From: UBA6522 sp965221035
Lineage (GTDB): Bacteria; Pseudomonadota; Gammaproteobacteria; Steroidobacterales; Rariloculaceae
Reading direction: 5' to 3'
NCBI GenBank assembly: GCA_965221035.1
Contig: OZ244860.1
Span: 2,232,001-2,296,000 of the forward strand
DNA: 64,000 nt
Under the pieces are notes generated by a model that saw only the letters and a list, made by a program, of their open reading frames with translations, did not search any database and was not told where the DNA came from. Positions 26,097 through 35,040 of this stretch are shown one piece after another (position 1 is the stretch's first letter; each line of letters begins with the position of its first letter). Both the position numbers and the translations under genes were made by a program.

Positions 26097-27164
26097 ATGA
26101 CCGCCAGATATCCCGACATGCCGGCTCGAATCGCCGAACCGCCCTACCGGCGCATCGCCACCGAAGAGGCGTGGTTGCCTCCCGGCCTGATGCGGCGCTA
26201 CCGCAGGGAAATCGAAGACCGGACGATCGACGATCCCGGCTTTCACGAACTTTGGGGGTTCTTCCTGGGAAACTCCGACAAGGCACGGGCCCACTCGGAG
26301 CGAATCCAGTCGCTGGGCGAACGGCGCATCTCCGACATGGACGCCGCCGGGATCGACATCCAGGTGGTGTCCCTTAGTGCACCGGGCGTTCAGATCTTCG
26401 ATCCTGCCACCGCCACAGCACTGGCCATCGATGCGAATGACGAATTGGCGGAAGGGATCGCCAGGAACCCGCAACGTCTGGTCGGGCTCGCCGCATTCAG
26501 CCCGCTGGACCCCGCGGGCGCGGCAAAAGAGCTGGAGCGCGGTGTTACGCGCCTCAATCTCCGCGGCGGTATCCTGAACTCCCACACGCTGGGCACGTAT
26601 CTGGACGACGAGGACAAATGGGATGTTTTTGAAGCCGCCGAAGCGCTGGACGTACCGATCTACCTGCATCCCAACACGCCGTCGAAACAGATGATCCAGC
26701 CCTTCCTCAAGCGCGGCCTGGACGCGGCCGTCTACGGATTCGCCTGCGAAACCGGGCTGCACGCGCTGCGCCTGCTGGTGGCGGGGCTGTTCGATCGATT
26801 TCCGCGACTGCAGATCGTTCTGGGGCACTGCGGTGAAGCGCTGCCGTTCTGGCTTTACCGGATCGACTACATGCACGGGCACATCTCCGTCACCGGCCGG
26901 TACCCCGGGGCGGGTCCACTGAAGCGCCGAGCATGGGACTACCTGGTGGACAATTTCCACTACACCTCCTCCGGTATCGGATGGAGTCCGCCCATCAAGT
27001 TCGTCCAGGATGTGGTCGGCGTCGACCGCATGCACTATGCCATGGACTATCCGTGGCAGTACGTGCCCGAGGAAGTGGGCGCACTGGATGCCATGGACAT
27101 CGAAGACTCCGCGAAGAAGGCCTTCTTCGAGGACAACGCCCGCCGGCTGTTCAAGATCGAGTAG
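26097..27164 (+). CDS. Amidohydrolase 2 family protein (decarboxylase-like)
   Basis: About 355 residues from ATG 26097 (MTARYPDMPARI); starts at 26070 and 26118 are also possible because no clear ribosome site is present. The barrel fits the ACMSD / gamma-resorcylate decarboxylase group. YRRIATEEAW holds the first metal-binding strand, though the usual second ligand His is replaced. Later ligands appear in VLGHCGEALPFW and HYAMDYPWQY. Relatives decarboxylate or hydrolyse aromatic acids. A substrate cannot be named. Confidence 0.78.
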   Translation: MTARYPDMPARIAEPPYRRIATEEAWLPPGLMRRYRREIEDRTIDDPGFHELWGFFLGNSDKARAHSERIQSLGERRISDMDAAGIDIQVVSLSAPGVQIFDPATATALAIDANDELAEGIARNPQRLVGLAAFSPLDPAGAAKELERGVTRLNLRGGILNSHTLGTYLDDEDKWDVFEAAEALDVPIYLHPNTPSKQMIQPFLKRGLDAAVYGFACETGLHALRLLVAGLFDRFPRLQIVLGHCGEALPFWLYRIDYMHGHISVTGRYPGAGPLKRRAWDYLVDNFHYTSSGIGWSPPIKFVQDVVGVDRMHYAMDYPWQYVPEEVGALDAMDIEDSAKKAFFEDNARRLFKIE

Positions 27165-27549
27165 ACCCTGCCGGAGCGGACCGCTGCCGCCCCGACCCCC
27201 GAGAACGCCAGCCCGAATTTCTCACCAATAGGCGGAATGGGACCTCAATATGTCGGAAATTGAAGTATTGTCACAAATTCATTTTTAAACAGATACTTAC
27301 CGGACAAATACCGAACAAGCGCCTCGACAATTCTTCTGAATCCCGACAGTTGTGGCCCGAATCCGGTTTCACGCGTACGGCAGCTTGTTCCTGCAAGATG
27401 ACCGCCAGCTGGCGATGCTGCGTCGACCGTGTCGTTGCAATACGACACGCCTTGAAAGTCTCAGGTCTGCGGGCTCACCCTGATGATGAGCCCGCCGATT
27501 AGACGCTCGGAGGCATTGACCCTATAGGGAGCCCCTATTGAGTCATTTA
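27165..27549. other. Intergenic stretch with hairpins and a dispersed repeat
   Basis: There is no convincing gene in these 385 bases. They hold copy A of the 58-bp dispersed repeat (27292-27349), an 8-bp-stem hairpin CGTGTCGT/ACGACACG (27428-27449) and a 9-bp-stem hairpin GCGGGCTCA/TGAGCCCGC (27469-27495). The second hairpin lacks a T tract, so it is not a classical terminator. An expressed structured RNA is possible but not shown. The left border of the accessory island is probably here. Confidence 0.5.
27292..27349 (+). repeat. 58-bp dispersed repeat, copy A
   Basis: The copy begins GATACTTACCGGACAAA and ends near CCCGACAG. It shares the core ACAAGCG..TCGACAATTCTT.TGAA with copies at 32258 and 40471. 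It is the most diverged of the three and stands at the left edge of the accessory island. Confidence 0.75.
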
Positions 27550-28299
27550 TTACCTCAAGTGTATGCGTCTCAAGAGGACAACCTTGCTGCTCTCAGTGAG
27601 ATCATCATGACGAATGCTGAATTGCTGCGGATTTTCTTTTGCGCTCAATTCATCGGTGATTGCGCCTGGCTCCTCAAGTTCTCTCCAATCTGTGAAATCA
27701 CTTGTGGTAATCCAGACGTTGGGGCTCTCTCCCTGAATGACGCGTGAAAATTCGACTCCCTGAACACCTGCGTTTTCAAGAGTCGGAACTAAGTCTTCCT
27801 GAAGCCACTGAGCGTACTCAACGTTACCGCCCTCGGCGATCCTGTCGATTTGAACGCGCCTGTATCTGGCAGGTTCCGCATCGTCCGCAGCTAGAAGGTT
27901 GAGGCCCGTTTCGTGCTTAATCAGGAATCTCTTCTGTGATTCAATAGTATCACTCACCATAGTTGTCATCACATCCCATTCAAGCGGCTCCATTGGTGGT
28001 CCTCCGTAAGCAAGAATGTCATCAAAAAGCCTCTTCAGCGTCCCTGTTCTTATGTGGTGATAGACCGTAGTATTTCCGCGCACCTCGCTCCAGACCTTCA
28101 CGGGAGGGCTTCCTATCTCATCCATCGCAGAGGCCATTCTAGTCATAAGCTTTACGAATTCATTGCCTCGACCGTACTTTATCGTCATTATGCGATAGTC
28201 AGAGTAGATTGCCGCATCTTCTTCCGCCAGTGCTGATGACGAAACCGTTCCCAGCATTAATGCCAGCGAGGCGGCGAGAATTGTAGATAACTTGTTCAA
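27550..28299 (-). CDS. Exported protein of unknown function, two similar halves
   Basis: About 249 residues from TTG 28299, with GGAAAGAG just upstream. The signal peptide is LNKLSTILAASLALMLG, cleaved near SSALA. The mature part appears to be two alpha+beta halves beginning YRIMTIKYGRGNEFVKLM and YRRVQIDRIAEGGNVEYAQW, which recalls dimeric-barrel (ferredoxin-like) proteins such as the EthD/NIPSNAP types. I do not recognise the family. It lies downstream of a TonB receptor gene on the same strand and is visibly less GC-rich than the core genes, fitting an acquired uptake locus. Confidence 0.6.
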   Translation of the reverse strand: MNKLSTILAASLALMLGTVSSSALAEEDAAIYSDYRIMTIKYGRGNEFVKLMTRMASAMDEIGSPPVKVWSEVRGNTTVYHHIRTGTLKRLFDDILAYGGPPMEPLEWDVMTTMVSDTIESQKRFLIKHETGLNLLAADDAEPARYRRVQIDRIAEGGNVEYAQWLQEDLVPTLENAGVQGVEFSRVIQGESPNVWITTSDFTDWRELEEPGAITDELSAKENPQQFSIRHDDLTESSKVVLLRRIHLR

Positions 28300-28537
28300 T
28301 GCTCTTTCCTTTTGCTTATCGATTACGCCCAAAGCTCGTCGCTTAGCGTGCTACCGGCGATTGTTGTTTGAGAATGTGTACTCTGCCAGGCCGGGACGAT
28401 TGGCGGAGCGCGCACGCGCCGCCGATAGTCTTCGTCGTCCTCACCCTGGGAGTACACGAAGCGTGCGTCTGAAATCCCGGGGACGCTTTTGTGAAAATAA
28501 AGCCAGTATTTCACTAGTTTCGTTCCTGCCGCGATAG

Positions 28538-30976
28538 TCAAAACTGGTAGGTCAGCCGAGCTCCAACTTCTCTGGGCAATCGCGGCGTCACGAGCCACCC
28601 ACGCCTGATCGGGGTCAGGTTATTGTCGTTGATAAAACCAATGTCCCGAGGTGTGTCGTCGTCCGTCAGGTTGTTGCCGTAAAACGAGAGGTTCCAGTTG
28701 TCGTTGCGGAAGGTCAATGACGCATTGACAATGCTAGTCGAGGGCAAACTAACGAGGTTCAGCGTATCGTGGTACTCCTTGTCCGAATACCGAAGAGAGA
28801 GCCGCCCCGACCATTCCCAGTCGCTCACACCCAGCGGTGCTGTGTAGGTTCCCGAAAGTGACAGCGTCGTGTCCGGCTGTTGGGGGAGGTCGTTGCCCGA
28901 CACGTCAACACAATTGTAGGGCGCACCCTCTGCGGTGGTTAATGTGGGCGCGAAGCCCAAAACATTCACGGGTTCCTGATTACAAGACGAAGCGAACTCC
29001 GATTTTGCGATTGCAAGCGTGCCCCTGAAGTCCCAATTCTCATTCGGCAGGTAGGTCGCCTCCACTTCGACACCTGACAGCTCACCGTCGCCGATATTCA
29101 GGAACCCCATGGCCATCGTGTCCGCCATCGAGAACGCCCCCATCCCGCTGTTCCACGAGGGATCGTTCCAGTCGAAGCCGGTGGGCTGGATCATCATATC
29201 CCACTCCATGCTATAGACAGCCGCCGCCAAACGCAATCGATTGTCAAGCATGTCTCCTTTGATACCCACCTCTATGTTCGTTAGCTCCTCCTCCTCATAC
29301 ACCACGAAAGAGGTCTCGTCGAAGGTGATGAAGCCTGCGTCCCGCGCGGCTTCCAGCGACGCTACAACCTCCGGACGCAGGAAGTCGAGATTCACCCCGG
29401 CCGGGTTGGTGCCACTCGCGATCTGACCATACACGGACACGTTGTCATTGATCGCATGATTGATGGCGAGTCGAGGCTGTACCGATTCGGTCGTATTGTT
29501 GAAGCTCTGGCCGGTGACAGTGCTAGTGTTTGTGACGTCGTCTTCCTGGAACCGTATTTCTACAGAAAGCGTGGTACGGTCACTCACATCCCAGGTCACG
29601 TTTCCATAGACGCCGATGTTGGTTGCATCATCGTGAATGATCGAGCTAGGTATAAATGGGTTGCCTCCGTTGGCTTCGTCTTCGAGGCCCAATACGTCGC
29701 CGGCCAGCTGAGACCACAAGTTCCGAAGACTCGAGTAGTCAAACACGGATGCGCCCACGACCCAGCGTACAGACTGATCGGCTGGAGATACCCAGCGAAT
29801 CTCGGCGTAGGATTCTTCGATCTCGCCTGGACTCGCCATCGAGTTTACGCCCCTGATCTGCCCCATCGCGAATGTCGGCGCCGTGTCGCTTACATCACCG
29901 TCATACCAGCGACTGAGCTCATCCTCGGAGTAAGACGCGAGAAACTGAACCACACTATCGTTGCTCAAGCCGAAGTTGAATTCTGCCTGCACTCGATCGC
30001 GATTCTGGAAACTTCCAGGATCCAACACGCCGTATGTCTGCGCCAGAAAGAAGTTGGGGGTACCCGGTGTCAGCGTTTTCTCTGGCCTCAAGTTCTGCGG
30101 AAAGCCTCCCTCGGGTGTCGACACATCGCAGTTCCACTCGCCCGTCACATAACCCTGCCCGTTGGGGAGCGTGCTGTTCGTACAGGCATCTAGAGCCGCC
30201 TCAGGGATCATATAAAGGTTAGGGGCATCATCGTCGGTTCTGAGCGACATCACTCGCAGCTCCATGTCAAACAATTCGCTGGGCGCCCATACCAGCTTAC
30301 CGGTGACGTATTCGGTCGACTGGCCGCCGAGGCGGAGACCTTCGCTGCTAACCCACTCGTCCGGACCTCTGAAATCATCGACGCTCGCGTCCAGTGTAAA
30401 GCCTAACGTTTCAGTGATCGGCCCCGCTAAGGATAGTGCGAGCACATTCCTATCCAGATCCGATGTCATCAGATCGATTTTACGCTCGAACTCATCACCC
30501 GGGTCTCTCGTAACGTAATTGATGGCGCCTGCAAAGGTTGCGCGTCCGAAGGCCGCGCTCTGTGGGCCGCGCATCACTTCAATTCGGTCTACTCCGGTAA
30601 ACTGTAGGGCTCCAGTCTGCCCCAGCACCGGGACACCATCTATAAAGGACGTGACCTTTGCCCGGACCGCATTCTGCGAGATCGACTGGATACCGCGCAC
30701 CGAGGCGCGAGCGCCATTGCGATCCTGTGCCTGGTCGAAACTGATTCCGGGTGTTGACTCAAAGAGATCAAACTGATCGAGTATGCCGATCTTCTGAATC
30801 TGCTGCGCATCGAGTACGGAAAGCGACACAGGAACATCTCGGAGATTCTCCTCGCGCTTTCGCGCCGTGACTACAATCTGCTCCAAAACGCCGTCGGCAC
30901 CCTGTCCGAATGTGACGCTCGGAGCCGACGTTAGTATCAATAAGGCGCAAAATGTGATGCCGATAAGCTTATTCAT
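28538..30976 (-). CDS. TonB-dependent outer-membrane receptor
   Basis: This 812-residue protein has a signal peptide (MNKLIGITFCALLILTS) and the plug start EQIVVTARKREENLRDVPVS, which includes the TonB-box region. Plug motifs are SVRGIQS and IEVMRGPQSAAFGRAT. The beta-barrel ends LPREVGARLTYQF with a terminal Phe, as needed for outer-membrane assembly. It resembles the IroN/FecA-like catabolic receptors that take up siderophores, vitamins or oligomers in sphingomonad-type gene sets. The substrate is unknown. Downstream on the same strand lies a secreted protein of unknown role. Confidence 0.88.
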   Translation of the reverse strand: MNKLIGITFCALLILTSAPSVTFGQGADGVLEQIVVTARKREENLRDVPVSLSVLDAQQIQKIGILDQFDLFESTPGISFDQAQDRNGARASVRGIQSISQNAVRAKVTSFIDGVPVLGQTGALQFTGVDRIEVMRGPQSAAFGRATFAGAINYVTRDPGDEFERKIDLMTSDLDRNVLALSLAGPITETLGFTLDASVDDFRGPDEWVSSEGLRLGGQSTEYVTGKLVWAPSELFDMELRVMSLRTDDDAPNLYMIPEAALDACTNSTLPNGQGYVTGEWNCDVSTPEGGFPQNLRPEKTLTPGTPNFFLAQTYGVLDPGSFQNRDRVQAEFNFGLSNDSVVQFLASYSEDELSRWYDGDVSDTAPTFAMGQIRGVNSMASPGEIEESYAEIRWVSPADQSVRWVVGASVFDYSSLRNLWSQLAGDVLGLEDEANGGNPFIPSSIIHDDATNIGVYGNVTWDVSDRTTLSVEIRFQEDDVTNTSTVTGQSFNNTTESVQPRLAINHAINDNVSVYGQIASGTNPAGVNLDFLRPEVVASLEAARDAGFITFDETSFVVYEEEELTNIEVGIKGDMLDNRLRLAAAVYSMEWDMMIQPTGFDWNDPSWNSGMGAFSMADTMAMGFLNIGDGELSGVEVEATYLPNENWDFRGTLAIAKSEFASSCNQEPVNVLGFAPTLTTAEGAPYNCVDVSGNDLPQQPDTTLSLSGTYTAPLGVSDWEWSGRLSLRYSDKEYHDTLNLVSLPSTSIVNASLTFRNDNWNLSFYGNNLTDDDTPRDIGFINDNNLTPIRRGWLVTPRLPREVGARLTYQF

Positions 30977-31035
30977 AGTACGCTCCCAATTCTATCGAGC
31001 AAAATCCAAAAGAACCTCTATGAACTCAAATCCTA

Positions 31036-32182
31036 GTGTATTGTCCCATAAATAATTTATATAATAATGAGCGTGTCCATTCCAAGGAGTACGCTCATGC
31101 CCCGCGGTCGTCCCGTCGTGCCTATCGTGTTATCCGATGAGCAGAAAAACCAATTGCTCAGCATCGCCCGCTCCCGCTCACTGCCCCACGGGCTCGTGCA
31201 ACGGGCCCAGATCGTGCTCGACTGCGCCCAGGGCGAGTCCAACGCCTCCATCGCCAAGCGCATGGGCTTGAGCAACATGACCGTCGGCAAATGGCGCCGG
31301 CGCTACCTCGAACTGGGCCTTGAAGGGCTGCACGACGAACTGCGCCCGGGTCGGCCCCGAACGCATGAGGACGAGCGCGTCGCCGAAGTGATCAACACCG
31401 CCCTTCAGAGCGCCCCGCCCAACGCCACGCACTGGAGCGTGCGCTCCATGGCCGAGCACACCGGCATCTCCAAGTCCACCGTGCAACGCTGGTTCGACCT
31501 GTTCGGCGTCCAACCCCACCGAAAACGCCACTTCAAACTCTCCAACGACCCCTTCTTCATCGCAAAAGTCCGCGACATCGTCGGGCTGTACCTGAACCCG
31601 CCCGATCACGCCGTGGTGTTGTGCGTGGACGTAAAAAGCCAAATCCAAGTCCTGCAGCGCACCCAGCCGATGCTGCCCATGGGACTTGGCTACGTCGAGG
31701 GCGTCACCCACGACTATGCCCGCCACGGCACCACGACGCTGTTCGCCGCCCTGGACGTGGCTACCGGCGAAGTGCTCGCACAGTGCAAACGACGCCATCG
31801 GCACCAGGAGTTCCTGGCCTTCCTGCGCCACATCGACGCCAACGTGCCCAAGGACCTCGACATACATCTCATCGTCGACAACTACGCCACCCACAAACAT
31901 CCAAAAGTCAAAGCGTGGCTGGCGCGCCAACCCCGCTACCACATGCATTACACACCCACCTACGCCTCCTGGATCAACCAGGTCGAGCGCTGGTTCGGGC
32001 TCATCACACAACAGGCCATCCGCCGCGGCTCCTTCTCCAGCGTCAAGGAACTGACCCGCAAAATCAACGCCTTCGTGGAGAACTACAATGCACAAGCCAG
32101 CCCCTTCACCTGGGTCGTCACCGCCGAATCGATCCTCGCCAAAATCGAACGAATTTGCTCATTTATTTCCGGGACACGACAC
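31036..32182 (+). mobile_element. IS630-family insertion sequence
   Basis: Terminal inverted repeats are GTGTATTGTCCCATAAATAA at the left end and GTGTCGTGTCCCGGAAATAA at the right end (read inward), differing at four positions. Each end is flanked by TA (31034-31035 and 32183-32184), the usual IS630/mariner target duplication. It contains one transposase gene. The copy looks complete and probably recent. It separates the TonB receptor gene from a repeat copy and an IS21 remnant. Confidence 0.85.
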
Positions 32183-32185
32183 TAG
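31097..32185 (+). CDS. IS630-family transposase
   Basis: About 362 residues from ATG 31097, chosen because AGGAG lies eight bases upstream; an ATG at 31067 lacks a ribosome site. An N-terminal HTH (NASIAKRMGLSNMTVGKWRRR) and a second HTH (GISKSTVQRWF) precede the DDE domain, with VVLCVDVKSQIQ, HLIVDNYATHKH and YASWINQVERWF giving the D, D, E residues. The stop codon TAG at 32183 uses the flanking TA target base pair plus a G, so the gene ends exactly at the element boundary. Confidence 0.9.
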   Translation: MPRGRPVVPIVLSDEQKNQLLSIARSRSLPHGLVQRAQIVLDCAQGESNASIAKRMGLSNMTVGKWRRRYLELGLEGLHDELRPGRPRTHEDERVAEVINTALQSAPPNATHWSVRSMAEHTGISKSTVQRWFDLFGVQPHRKRHFKLSNDPFFIAKVRDIVGLYLNPPDHAVVLCVDVKSQIQVLQRTQPMLPMGLGYVEGVTHDYARHGTTTLFAALDVATGEVLAQCKRRHRHQEFLAFLRHIDANVPKDLDIHLIVDNYATHKHPKVKAWLARQPRYHMHYTPTYASWINQVERWFGLITQQAIRRGSFSSVKELTRKINAFVENYNAQASPFTWVVTAESILAKIERICSFISGTRH

Positions 32186-32257
32186 TGAAACTTATTTTCC
32201 GCTTCCCGGATTGCTCTTCATAATTCGTGGTTTCGGATTGCTAGGATTGCGTCCAAC

Positions 32258-32315
32258 GATACGTAGCGGACAGGAGCCAAACAAGCGATTCGACAATTCT
32301 TCTGAAACTCGACAA
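32258..32315 (+). repeat. 58-bp dispersed repeat, copy B
   Basis: It begins GATACGTAGCGGACAGG and ends AAACTCGACAA. It is closest to copy C at 40471, which is on the opposite strand. Similarity to copy C extends about 12 bases further upstream (TTGCGTCCAAC against TTGCATCCGAC). It lies 73 bases past the end of the IS630 element. Confidence 0.8.
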
Positions 32316-32412
32316 TCCCTGAGCAGAAACTTGTAACTATGCAAGCGGCAGCGTTATCGACTCTGTTAGGAAGCTTCTACAGAGTTTTTCGGAGTGAACT
32401 CAAATCCTTTAA

Positions 32413-32433
32413 CGCACTATCGTGCGCTTTTTT
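32413..32433 (+). terminator. Rho-independent terminator
   Basis: CGCAC-TATC-GTGCG forms a five-pair stem with a four-base loop, followed by CTTTTTT. The shape is typical, although the stem is short. The gene it once served is not recognisable. Confidence 0.5.
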
Positions 32434-32689
32434 CAGATTAGACGATACAAGATGAGTATTGCGAGGCACTTGCGCTGTGGGGTTTTTCGCGACGCCCGGC
32501 GGCATGAGCGGAACCGCGGTGGGCGTGTTCGAAGGCGGGATGGAGCGCCAAGGCGGACCGTTTGACCGAAAACGCCTCTGGATCCGGCCCAAATGAGAAC
32601 GATTGTTGTTTGGGCGCGCCGAACTCAGAGGGCCTGTTCCCGGGGCGTGTCCGGCCGATGCGTTGGGGTGCTCGGGAACGCCCCCCGGG

Positions 32690-32895
32690 CACACCGTGCG
32701 TCGCCGCGATATCGCCGTCTACGAGCGCATCGGCCACGCCCTGGCCGGCGGTGAACGGCCGTGAGGGCGCTGCCGGAGACACCGCTTGAGCGCATCCGCG
32801 CGCACCTGGTGGGCATGAAGATGAGCCGGGCCCTGGAAGTACTCGATGACTGCGTGCGCCGCGTCGAGGACGGGCAGCTCTCGGCGTTGGAGTTC
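32690..32895 (+). pseudogene. IS21-type remnant: istA 3' end and istB 5' end
   Basis: A plus-strand frame ends VRRRDIAVYERIGHALAGG then stop at 32761-32763. It is overlapped by GTG 32761, which opens MRALPETPLERIRAHLVG, MKMSRALEVLDDCVRRVE and GQLSALE, the N-terminus of an IstB-like ATP-binding transposition helper. After QLSALE the reading changes to antisense NHL-gene sequence near 32895. Only about 45 codons of istB remain. An overlapping istA/istB junction is the normal arrangement in IS21 elements; the istA part is assigned mainly by position. Confidence 0.55.
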
Positions 32896-33135
32896 CACCT
32901 CGCCGGTATAGATGTTACCCAGCGAGTCAGAAGCAATCGCGTTGACCCAGTGCAGCTGACCGACAATATGACCGTTTCCGCCAAAGGCGCCCAGCGTCTT
33001 GCCACTTTGTCGATCCACGATCCACACGCTGGAATTTGCAGTATCGCTAACGTACAGATACTTCTGCTCCGGGTCCCTGGAGATCGCCATCTTGTACATC
33101 GTACCGCAGGACGGTAGCTCTTTGCGGTTGTACAT
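32893..33135 (-). pseudogene. NHL-repeat beta-propeller gene fragment
   Basis: About 80 codons on the minus strand read MAISRDPEQKYLYVSDTANS, VWIVDRQSGKTLGAFGG and ASDSLGNIYTGEVELQ, clear NHL/six-blade propeller sequence. The frame then runs into IS21-type sequence at about 32893, and upstream of 33135 the homology fades. Both ends are therefore lost. The IS21 insertion or a linked deletion probably truncated the gene. It lies on the same strand as the amidohydrolase and sulfatase genes and may once have belonged to their cluster. Confidence 0.65.
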
Positions 33136-33276
33136 TCTCGCGCATTCCGTCGGCCCCAGTCTTGAGGTCGGGGTCCGCTCAGCAACGTAGCAGTAATCCT
33201 GTTTCTTGGTTTCATGTCGAGTGTCCCCGACAGGCCGAATCCACGCGTGGCAGCGGGCACGATGTGGATCCAAGCT

Positions 33277-34935
33277 TTAAAAGTCGAATTCCGAAAATTC
33301 CTCGGCGGCGTAAACGACTTCCCCGTTCACAAACGTAAGTACTGAGCCCAGTTCCCGGATTCTCTCCACCGGTACCGTGAGATAGTCATCGCTCAACACG
33401 ACAATATCTGCTAGTTTGCCCGCCTCAATGGAGCCCAGCGCATCTTCGTCGAATGAAAACCACGCATTATCAATCGTATAGAGAGATAGCGCCTCCTGCC
33501 TGGACAGCGATTGGTTTGGATTAACTAGCCGCCCGGCATTGTCCCGGCCCGTTACCGCGTAGTAGATCGCAAACCACGGGTTCATTGGGACTAGCAATGC
33601 CCCGTCGGTACCCCCGCCCATCACCATATCGTCGTCAAGCAGTGTTCGGTAGAGTGGGCCAGCATTCTCACCGCCCATTGTTCGTCCCAGCGGGAAACGA
33701 TCGGTGGGCAACGTGAAAGCCTGCCCCTGGACCCTCACACCCATTTGCATGGACTTGATCATCTGAACCAGGTCTTCGGTGCCGGGTGTCCCAAGCTCGA
33801 ACACGTGACTCAACGACCAACGCAGCTCATCAATGGGACGTTCGGCGTGAACGTTTGCGATCATTTGGAGGTGTTGTAAGTTTTCCGAGTTCGAGACTGA
33901 GTGCTGTTCATGACTCCAGCCCAGTGCAGCTGCGACAGCAATTTTTGATTCGTAAGCAGGATTAACTTCACCGTCTCTGGGAAAAGTGACTACATGCTCG
34001 CCTGTACCCGTGAAGCGAAGCATGTCATCACCAAAGAGCGGATACGTGTTTTCAAGTTTCTCTTCGAATAGACCACGATCCGCAGAACGCTCTGATCCGG
34101 TATGTTGAATGCGCACTCGCAGCGGCATATCCGCCTGGCGCCACAGCTCGAAGATCGCCCGATAGTCATTCTTTAAATCAAAAAATGAAGCGCCCGGAAA
34201 TGGGGTACCCCCCTGGTCTACGACCATGGTAAGGCCCAGAGAATTCGCGAAGCTCATCAGCTCGCGAGCACCTCGAACCTTGTCCGCAAATGTCTGCTGT
34301 GCACTGAGAGCAGCGAACGCGGCATTCGTGTCATCGCCAGCTGAGATTATCCCCTCTTCGCCTACCGAAACACCCTGCTGTCTAAAGAACTCTATTCCCC
34401 TGCTGTTGGTCCACGCCGGCCCGAGGAATCCTTGTTGGATATAGGTCGGATGCAACGGAAGCGCCCGATCCAGCTCCGCGAGGGTCGGCATTCGATTCTC
34501 AGCAAACTGCTCCGGCTCGATTCCGCCGATAACTGTAATGAACTCCGTTCTCGGGACCGATTGTGACTTTGCTGCGAGGATCGCAGTAAACGCATCAACC
34601 GTCGTCGCGCTCTCGGCTCGGCGCGTGTCATGGCCTGGAGCGTTGCCTTGTCTGGCCAAATGCAGATGCGAGTCAATCAGACCAGGAATAACTGTTCGTC
34701 CTCCGAGGTCAATTACCCGAGCGCACTCGCTTTCTCCCACCGTCTCTACGGCGAGTATGCGATCGCCGCGAATTCTTACCGCTGTAGCGAGGCTGCCGTC
34801 CGCATCCATTGTGAGGATCTTGCCATTGCTGAGAATGAGATCATCGAGCCCAAGACAATTGGCTGAGAAGTCTTGGCCAGAGGCGCTTAAAGCGAGCGTG
34901 AACAGTATTGGTAGTATCAGAAGATGTAGTCGCAT
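33277..34935 (-). CDS. YtcJ-type exported amidohydrolase (amidohydrolase 3)
   Basis: About 552 residues from ATG 34935 (MRLHLLILPILFTLAL is a signal peptide); a GTG four codons upstream is possible. The metal-binding start GLIDSHLHL follows an N-terminal beta-sandwich (ILSNGKILTMDADGS). Later landmarks are QHTGSERS, LSHVFELG and GGTDGALLVPMNPW, which carries the metal Asp. The C-terminal sandwich ends with GSIEAGKLADIVVLS. This is the Amidohydro_3 pattern (YtcJ/NfdA-like). Export is unusual enough to note. Substrate unknown; a sulfatase gene lies directly upstream on the same strand. Confidence 0.82.
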   Translation of the reverse strand: MRLHLLILPILFTLALSASGQDFSANCLGLDDLILSNGKILTMDADGSLATAVRIRGDRILAVETVGESECARVIDLGGRTVIPGLIDSHLHLARQGNAPGHDTRRAESATTVDAFTAILAAKSQSVPRTEFITVIGGIEPEQFAENRMPTLAELDRALPLHPTYIQQGFLGPAWTNSRGIEFFRQQGVSVGEEGIISAGDDTNAAFAALSAQQTFADKVRGARELMSFANSLGLTMVVDQGGTPFPGASFFDLKNDYRAIFELWRQADMPLRVRIQHTGSERSADRGLFEEKLENTYPLFGDDMLRFTGTGEHVVTFPRDGEVNPAYESKIAVAAALGWSHEQHSVSNSENLQHLQMIANVHAERPIDELRWSLSHVFELGTPGTEDLVQMIKSMQMGVRVQGQAFTLPTDRFPLGRTMGGENAGPLYRTLLDDDMVMGGGTDGALLVPMNPWFAIYYAVTGRDNAGRLVNPNQSLSRQEALSLYTIDNAWFSFDEDALGSIEAGKLADIVVLSDDYLTVPVERIRELGSVLTFVNGEVVYAAEEFSEFDF

Positions 34936-35040
34936 TATTTCATTCACTCAATCAATCTATTTCGCAATTGTATGGGGAGATGCTGGCCGCGATCATTGGC
35001 AGCCTGAAATTTGCCGTGCGTTTGTCCGAACTCTGAGCAG

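Larger units (their letters stand above)
32186..32690. other. Stretch without intact gene
   Basis: It holds copy B of the 58-bp repeat (32258-32315) and a terminator-like hairpin (32413-32433). After that comes a short open stretch reading GGMSGTAVGVFEGGMER on the plus strand and ending at a stop near 32596, which has no start and no recognised family. The sequence looks like debris between the IS630 element and an IS21 remnant. Confidence 0.4.

Noticed and set aside
31178..32095. A 305-codon frame opposite the IS630 transposase
   Set aside because: It is antisense to an intact transposase with all DDE residues and shows no motif of its own.
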